Shown one piece after another: positions 57,117-64,000 of a stretch of 64,000 nucleotides of DNA. The stretch is from assembly GCF_918797505.1 (NCBI RefSeq), contig NC_092793.1:86936411-87000410 (forward strand), given 5' to 3'. The stretch comes from Bemisia tabaci. Taxonomy: Eukaryota > Arthropoda > Insecta > Hemiptera > Aleyrodidae. Under the pieces are notes generated by a model. It saw only the letters and a program-made list of their open reading frames with translations, was not told the origin of the DNA and ran no database searches. Every line of letters starts with the position of its first letter. Position 1 is the first letter of the stretch. Both the position numbers and the translations under genes were made by a program.

Positions 57117-60100
57117 CTAGAGAGAAAATAAAAGGAAAAAAATTGGAGAAAAGCCCAAGAAGATCTCACATGATAGATGAAAAAAGTGAGAAAAATAAGA
57201 AAACTAAGCATTCTTTAAGATACTTTTTCATGAATCAACACTGATAAACCCAGAAGAAAGTTTTCACAGAAGCCGATCAGCCTAACCTCCCCCTCTCCCG
57301 GGGGGTTTTCGTTCAAGAGGCGATGATCATCAGAGTACACAACATACAGAGTGAGTACACAATACAGAGTTAACATAAATTCTTCATATTCCAATTAAAG
57401 AGAGTTGTGCAAAACGGCCTCAGAGTGACCCAGCAGGGTTGGCACCTGACTATGTGATATAGTTATAGGTCATTCTGGGCCTACATCTGGCTGGGTTTAG
57501 GCGAAAACCGAAGGGAATCGACAGAGCCATTTTTAAAAGCCGTTACTTTTAAAATATTTAACATTCACAAAAAAGCAGTTGCAAAGCATGTATTTCTCGT
57601 AAAAACCGCAGAAAATTACGGTTTATCAATTTCCACGCAAGAAATATTAGTTTGAGTCCAGTGATGTTACATTTCGGCCGTTTTTTTTTCATAGTCATCA
57701 AAAATTGCATTACCGCTTAAAAGTGTGTTGGCAGTTGGTGGGGATTATATGAAAACCTGACAAAATTGTTATTCATTCTATTTTGCATCCAACAATGTGT
57801 CATAATTTCCTGAGAAGCTTGGGAAACCTGGAAGATAGTGTTTTAAAAATTCAGCAACAAACCTGAAACTTGATTTAGACGCTCGTTCCTGTACATTCTG
57901 ATATTCTGTGTTCAAGCTCAATGCCTAAACTAGGCAAAATTTGCAAAGTCAAAGCATGTTTTGTGCTCGTTTGAAACTCTGACATGATTTTCAGAGATTC
58001 ACATTGAGGCAAGGTCGTCGGTTTTTAAGAACAAGTAGCAAAAGCTACCTGCTGAGGGGGCGCCGCCCCCCCCCCCAGACCCCCCCTTTCAAATTATATA
58101 TGTGAGACTTTGAGTATCATAGAAGTCGTGCGGCGACATGCCGAATGAAATGCCACAATTAAAATTATTGGATCAGATGATGAGCTGATAAAAGCCTTAC
58201 CCAGTAATTTGGGAACATTTCTGACACAGTTTGGTTGCTTTAACTATCACTTTGATTTGCGAAATACAAATCGTTTTCACTTCGTATGTAGTTAAATTTG
58301 ATTTTGACTGACTTAGTTTCTGATGGATTCAAACTCATAATATACATTTAGGTTCCGGGGAAAGAAAAATGCAGATGAGCTACACTTCACATGAATATAG
58401 ATTGATTAAAAATAAATAATCCGAAGAAGTGATGGAATAATTGATAATTGTTTACTACAGTAAATACTAAACCTAGGATTCATAGGAATTTTAAATAAAA
58501 TCCCACCCATCACTAAAATAACCCATATGTATATACTCGTGGTGCCTGCTCTCGGCGCGATTTCGCCAAATGGAATTCTTTATCATCGCGGTTGTCCTTG
58601 TTGCGTGCGGGAGGAAATGAAGGCGCGCTCGCAGTAGCAAGAAGCAGACGCGCCAGGTTGCTTGCGACGCGTGAATGTAGCTTAGCCTACACAGATTAAC
58701 AAACCGTCGAGCAGCCACGCGAAAAGTCCTATACCCACATAGAGAAAAAAAAGAGGTATTTGCATCTTAAGGTTTGTTTACCCTGTGACGTAGGTCTGTA
58801 CAACCTGGCCAGCGAAATCCGAAATTCGAACTATGAAAAATTGACCATAATTTCCGATTTTCCGAGGTGTAAAATACATAACTCAGCAGAAGAAAGAAAG
58901 AAAAATCGATTCGATATTTCTGGAGATAAACGTATCGATACGGACGATATATTAACGTTGAAATATCGATACAATATTTTGGTCTAAAATATCGATAGTC
59001 TGGTGGCGCGGAGCGTCTTCGAGGGGTTGGGCCGCGTAGTGGCCAGTCGCTAGACGATAGAATAATCGCACCCGAAGCCCGAACCCAAATTGAGCCTCAT
59101 TCGAGCGGGTCTCAAAGCGGGGCCCAAGGCTGCAATCGCGGCCGAGCGGGCCTCACAGCGGCCCCGCTAGGCTAGCGGCCACCGACCCTCGGAAAAGTCG
59201 TAAAAACGAATGACTCAAGTTCACACGTGCAGGGCTCGGAGCATTGCAGCCAAATTGGTCTGTTTGTTATTCATCAGGGATAGTGTCCTAGCATAGGTTT
59301 ATTTAAAAAACAATTAAATAAGAGGAAGGATTTCAACCCTGAACAATGAGACCACGGACAGCCTGTGACCCTGGGATCTTTGTCAGTTTTGGTGAGCACA
59401 GTTACTGAGATGGACCATTTTTTTTAGGGAGCGAACAAATCAAAATTTTGAGCCTTAAGTTGGTCGCAACCATATCCGGAAGTCGTTACAGTGACATTTT
59501 TGTGCAATATGCTTCTGTGGAAAGTGCAACACTTAATGAATGCTTTTGACAAATCGTGTTTTATCCGGTTTGCGCTTCAAACGTAATTTATTTGTGGAGT
59601 GTCATGCGTTCCTTTTTGAATTGAAAAACTCGTCAGATGCATTGGGTAATGGAGTAAGGCATCTCTCATTTCTTAACGCAGGGGGCGGCAAATTTTGCAT
59701 TTTTTTAAAATGTAGGTTTAAAAAAAATCGGATTCAGAAAAAAAAAATTACAAACGAGAAAGCGTCTTTCGGTGACACAAGAGACAGCACCTTTAATTAG
59801 TCGAGTTAAGAGAGAAACTAAACACGCAATTTGGCATGGAGCGGTGCAGCAGTGATGATGAGGACTTGAGATAAAAAGGAGAAGCCCTCAGCGCGGCGCA
59901 CGGTGAATCGAGTCAATGAAAGAGGTCGGAAAAAATTTGGGAACTTAAAACGCTCATAACTCCGTTTATGCAAGAACCTAATGTTCTGCAAGCTGTTCCA
60001 CTGGTTTTCTCGTGATATTTTCTTCCAGTATCACCCCTTGAACTTTAAAATGTGACGAAATAAACATCAACATTTGCAGTTTTTGTCAAAAATTTCATGT

Positions 60101-60359
60101 CCAACCCCTCTAATTGACTCAATCCACTGTGCGGCGGTCGGCGTGAAACACATAACGCCTACAAGACTGAACGAATACTTCACGCATTGTGCCAAACACA
60201 GTGTGGTCAGCGCGGCGCGCCGGCGGAAGTTAAAATTATTAAACCACACTTATGTTTGTTCTTGCATAATTTTTTTTTACCTTCATTTCTTACAAATGGA
60301 AGGCCTTGTTCACACATAGATAGGTTTACGGAACTTAACTTTCGCGCAAAGTTCCGTGC
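57117..60359. other. AlaRS intron, mostly unassigned DNA
   Basis: No exon matching the preceding part of AlaRS was found. A GC-rich patch at 58990-59180 and a C-rich spot near 58060-58090 are present. Open frames such as 58491-58718 (minus) and 60074-60319 have no domain. Confidence 0.55.
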
Positions 60360-60595
60360 GAACTTTTGCTAGTAGTGAGGGGCATAGTGTCCTTTCTTTT
60401 AATTTTTCTTGTTTTGCCGGTTGAAAATGCGGGTGTGATCCCTGCGAAACGTCCCGGGTTTCTTATTATATTTTATGTGTTTCTTTTTATTATTTGCGGC
60501 CTTAGTCCCGTTTTAAGTTGTTTCTCTGTTACTGTTTCGGGCCGATTAAGTTGTTTTTTATTGATGTTTTGAAACGAATGAGAAGGGGGCGGCAA
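60360..60595 (+). mobile_element. Penelope-like terminal fragment
   Basis: It contains GTTGAAAATG, a GCGGG/CCCTGC hairpin and GCGAAACGTCCCGGG, the same layout as 43064-43101, followed by a T-rich stretch and GTTTCGGGC as in the intron 41 kb copy. No coding part is present. Confidence 0.5.
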
Positions 60596-60604
60596 AATAC
60601 AGGT

Positions 60605-60688
60605 GGCCCATAGGCAGCAAGTAGGTAAATCCGGCCCATAGGCAGTAAGTAGGTAAATCCGGCCCATGGGCGGCAAGTAGGTAAATCC
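60605..60688 (+). repeat. Three tandem 28-bp units
   Basis: Units starting GGCCCATAGGCAGCAAGTAG lie at 60605, 60633 and 60661, with few differences. They directly follow the Penelope-like fragment. Confidence 0.9.
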
Positions 60689-60979
60689 AGCCCTGTTTTT
60701 TAAATGAATTTTGAGTCAAATTTACGTGAGAAATTGATTTACCAAGATTATTTTTCTTAATTAAAATTAACTTTCTTTTTAATACAGTTTTTACGTAAAT
60801 ACATTTGTTCGTAATTTCCAATAGTTTTTACGAAATTTTTATGTTAATTTAATTATTATGTAAATTTGACTTCCTTTTCCGAATTTTTTCTTTTTTCGCG
60901 TTTTTCTGTGACTTTTAACAATTTTTGACTTTCTTTCCTTACTCTAGTAAGGATCTAGTCGTCAGAATCTATCCTGAAC

Positions 60980-61655
60980 GACAACTTACATTCATGGAAA
61001 ATAAAGCTTTAAATGTTCCTGACCATTTTTTACCATCCAAACTCACTAGAACACATTGTATAGGTATATGAAAAATTTGAAGAGCATCGCTGTCAAAAGC
61101 TAAATCCTCCTTCAATTTAGCTCTTTTTGTATGGTCTACGGGTAAGGACAAAACTAACTGTTTTTGCTAAACGCTTACTGTTTTTTATTCATAAAATTTG
61201 AAAGTCTCAATGAAAGCAAAGCTATGTCCAATCACAGCTAGGTATTTTTATTTTGAGACTGCACATCCCAACTTCTCCCACTTTTTCAGCCGAATTGTTC
61301 TTTTTTTGGGTAGATTTTGGTTGGTGCAGTAATGCTGATGGTTATTTTTAGAAGACTATGATGGTGAAACCTAAAGTTTCCAATGATATTTTATCAGCAT
61401 AGTAAACTCAACCACGACTTCAATCATAAATAATTCCATTTAGCGAAATCAAGCTGAAAGGCACAAGTAAGGGTTCATGAAAGTTGAAGTCATAGCTCAA
61501 CATTATAGGGTAGGTTCAAGTAACTTTTAACGTGTTTTAGACTTTTTTTTCTTACTGTAGACCCTGAAAAACCACTTAAATTCAAGGAAAATAAAGCCTT
61601 AAATGTTCATACCCATTTTTAAATGTCAGAACTCACTAGACCACATTATATTCAT
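60980..61655 (+). repeat. Dispersed pair of ~85-bp direct repeats
   Basis: 60980-61065 and 61572-61655 share GGAAAATAAAGC, TTAAATGTTC and AACTCACTAGA in the same order. A minus-strand frame across the first copy (60969-61151) is not an AlaRS exon. Confidence 0.7.
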
Positions 61656-61658
61656 GAT

Positions 61659-63985
61659 AAAGGACGACGGACCGGTCTTATGGGAAAAGTGGGCCCGGTT
61701 AAATCGGCTGGCGTTTTGATATGTTGTAGGTCTTAACCTACTGATCAAAAGTGTCAATGGGCATTTCTCCCTATTTCGAAGTTTTACCCCCCATTTTGGG
61801 GGTCAAAGTTGCCAATTCGGCGTATAATTGGCAGTTTTGACACCCGGGTTTATTGGTCGCCTATGAGATTCTTTGATGGTTTCTTGAGTCTTTTGTATCC
61901 TCTGAATAGGCTAGAGACCATCCGAACTCAAAAACTGACAATTTCGCCTTATGGGTAAGGGGGGGGGGGTGTTCACGCCACCGATTCCAGAGTCGGCGAG
62001 CCGCATTAAACAGATTCTTTCGCCATGTTTTGGAGAATTTTTTATGCAAATGATTGCGACTGCATCTTGAAAGGTCGACTAAGATGCAGCTCAGAACATA
62101 CCCCCGGGCGGGAGGGGGGGGGGGGTGCGACCGAACTCGAGCAGCGTAACTGGCTTGCGCGGGTCGGATCAAACCTATCCTTCTATTATGTTTTGGAGAA
62201 CTTTTTTGCAAATGACTCAGGCTGCTTCTTGAAAGATCCACTAAGATGCAGCTCAAAATATACCTCCCCCCCCGGGGGGGGGGGGGGCCCTGGGCCGAAA
62301 AGCCGACCGAACTCGGGCAGCAAAAGTTGCCCGAGTTTGATTGTTGATCGGTTGATGAGTTGATAGGTTGACCGATGATTTTGTCATGTTTTGGAGTTTT
62401 TTTTTTTTTTTTATCCCAATGAAATAGACTACATTTCGGAAGGTCGACTGAGATGGAGCACGGAATATGCTGTATGAGAAAGGAGGCTTCTCAATCCGCA
62501 CCCTCCCACGCAATAGGATCTCTCAGCATAGGTCAGTGTGGCACTGACACTAGTAGAGTGACACTTTTGAATGTGGCTAGGACGATTAAAACTTCATACC
62601 GTTTAACCAAGTTTAACGCATCATTCAATTTTCAGCATATCCTGATGCATTTCAGAATTTCGACGAGGGGAGGGGTTATTTGCTTTTGAAAAGAAAAAAA
62701 ATTAAAAAGAAGAAGTACATGACCTTGTTTTTTTCTTAGATTTTCTGATTACGTAAAAAAATCTCAGCCAGCTCGCCTCACTTTCTGCACTGAGAACTTC
62801 CAGGATTTGATCCATTACTTATGGAGCTCCAGTAGAAAGAATGAAAAACCCAGAACTCGTCAAATACCTTCAGAACTGATTACATTGCATATATTGCCTT
62901 TTTGCGAATGCTTTGCTTTCTTCCTTGCCTTTCTTGACATTCTACAAAACTGTTTAATGCTCGATAATAATGTGCGATTTCATTTAAAAAATCACCTAGA
63001 TGATATATTTCTGAAATCAACCGACGTTATATACGTCTCAGCCGTAGGAATCATCTGCACCATTAGCTTTCGCTTATAGAAATATTGGGCTCAGTCGGAA
63101 ATGCGTGTCAGCTAAAACGACCCTCGGAATTATGTATGAGTGATGGTGGTGGTAAAAAATGCCACTATACTAGTGTCAGTGCCACACTGACCTATGCTGA
63201 GAGATCCTATTGCGAGGGAGGGTGCGGATTGAGAAGCCTCCTTTCTCATACAGCATATTCCGTGCTCCATCTCAGTCGACACTTCGAAATGCAGTCTGTT
63301 TCATTGGGATGGAAAAAAAAACTCCAAAACATGACAAAATCATCGGTTTGATGCAACTCGCGAGAGCTAGTTTCGCTGCCCGAGTTCGGTTGGCTTTTCG
63401 GCCCAGTTTTCGCTTGAAGCAGCCTGAGTCACTTGCAAAAAAGTTCTCCAAAACATAATAGAAGGATAGGTTTGATCCGACCCGCGCAAGCCAGTTACGC
63501 TGCTCGAGTTCGGTCGCACCCCCCCCCCTCCCGCCCGGGGGTATGTTCTGAGCTGCATCTTAGTCGACCTTTCAAGATGCAGTCGCAATCATTTGCATAA
63601 AAAATTCTCCAAAACATGGCGAAAGAATCTGTTTAATGCGGCTCGCCGACTCTGGAATCGGTGGCGTGAACACCCCCCCCCCCCCTTACCCATAAGGCGA
63701 AATTGTCAGTTTTTGAGTTCGGATGGTCTCTAGCCTATTCAGAGGATACAAAAGACTCAAGAAACCATCAAAGAATCTCATAGGCGACCAATAAACCCGG
63801 GTGTCAAAACTGCCAATTATACGCCGAATTGGCAACTTTGACCCCCAAAATGGGGGGTAAAACTTCGAAATAGGGAGAAATGCCCATTGACACTTTTGAT
63901 CAGTAGGTTAAGACCTACAACATATCAAAACGCCAGCCGATTTAACCGGGCCCACTTTTCCCATAAGACCGGTCCGTCGTCCTTT
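61659..63985. mobile_element. Large foldback element, arms about 0.9 kb
   Basis: AAAGGACGACGGACCGGTCT at the left is mirrored at the right end. The arms match closely, with G/C runs at 61960, 62112, 62267 and mirrored near 63520 and 63675. The unmatched loop is about 62560-63110 and has a 90-codon frame (62807-63079) without a known domain. The left arm has an extra internal duplication (62030 and 62190 regions, sharing TGTTTTGGAGAA). Confidence 0.9.
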
Positions 63986-64000
63986 GAAGAATATTGCTGT

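Noticed and set aside
60969..61151. Possible upstream exon of alanyl-tRNA synthetase
   Set aside because: The residues do not fit the region before the GAM-start exon, and the sequence belongs to an ~85-bp repeat seen again at 61572-61655.

Overview
This is a eukaryotic (animal, almost certainly arthropod) genomic window. It has AT-rich DNA, GT-AG introns, AATAAA poly(A) signals and three conserved metazoan genes in a sea of transposable elements. The protein ends look insect-like. The abundant poly-G/poly-C runs, foldback elements and TA-flanked CAGGGTG-type elements would suit a hemipteran such as a whitefly, but that is inference. No prokaryotic, viral, rRNA or CRISPR content was seen.

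Genes. (1) 2068-3388, plus strand: the last two coding exons of Rho-associated kinase (ROCK). (2) 23951-26609, plus strand: a complete two-exon, 554-residue FDXACB1 homologue (BMT5-like methyltransferase domain plus ferredoxin-fold anticodon-binding domain), with AATAAA at 26748. (3) 57116-40850, minus strand: the last six coding exons (325 residues) of cytosolic alanyl-tRNA synthetase, phase-consistent throughout. (4) 39544-39988, plus strand: a phase-consistent pair of exons ending in a stop codon, family not recognised. The genes look unrelated and independently transcribed.

Repeats, left to right. Foldback elements lie at 5221-6272, 6455-7068 and 9705-12414; the last carries a 253-bp element whose empty site survives in the opposite arm. 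A deep nest lies at 12638-18756: an 8-bp-duplication element, holding a hAT-like element, holding a Mutator-like (MULE) element whose transposase reading frame is cut by two further insertions. Foldbacks follow at 18781-21599 and 21604-23387. A second, larger nest fills 26759-39322: a foldback interrupted by a near-perfect 1.85-kb palindrome, an LTR element with no recognisable gag or pol (itself hit by a Harbinger-like element that contains a 3-kb palindrome, and by another 8-bp-duplication element), a hAT element with a GGTTCC repeat, and a 1.9-kb element with a 50-bp minisatellite.

The introns of the alanyl-tRNA synthetase gene hold a Penelope-like retroelement fragment with a GIY-YIG endonuclease and inverted terminal repeats, a broken mariner, small TA-flanked elements, and a young and an old copy of the same palindrome family side by side. 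The right edge (61659-63985) is one more large foldback element.

The target-site duplications, and in several cases an uninterrupted sister arm or sister LTR, let the insertion order be read directly. No new gene system was identified. The strongest novelty is the nested foldback architecture, the interrupted MULE gene, and the inverted-repeat Penelope copy with a motif shared with a second terminus at 60360-60595.
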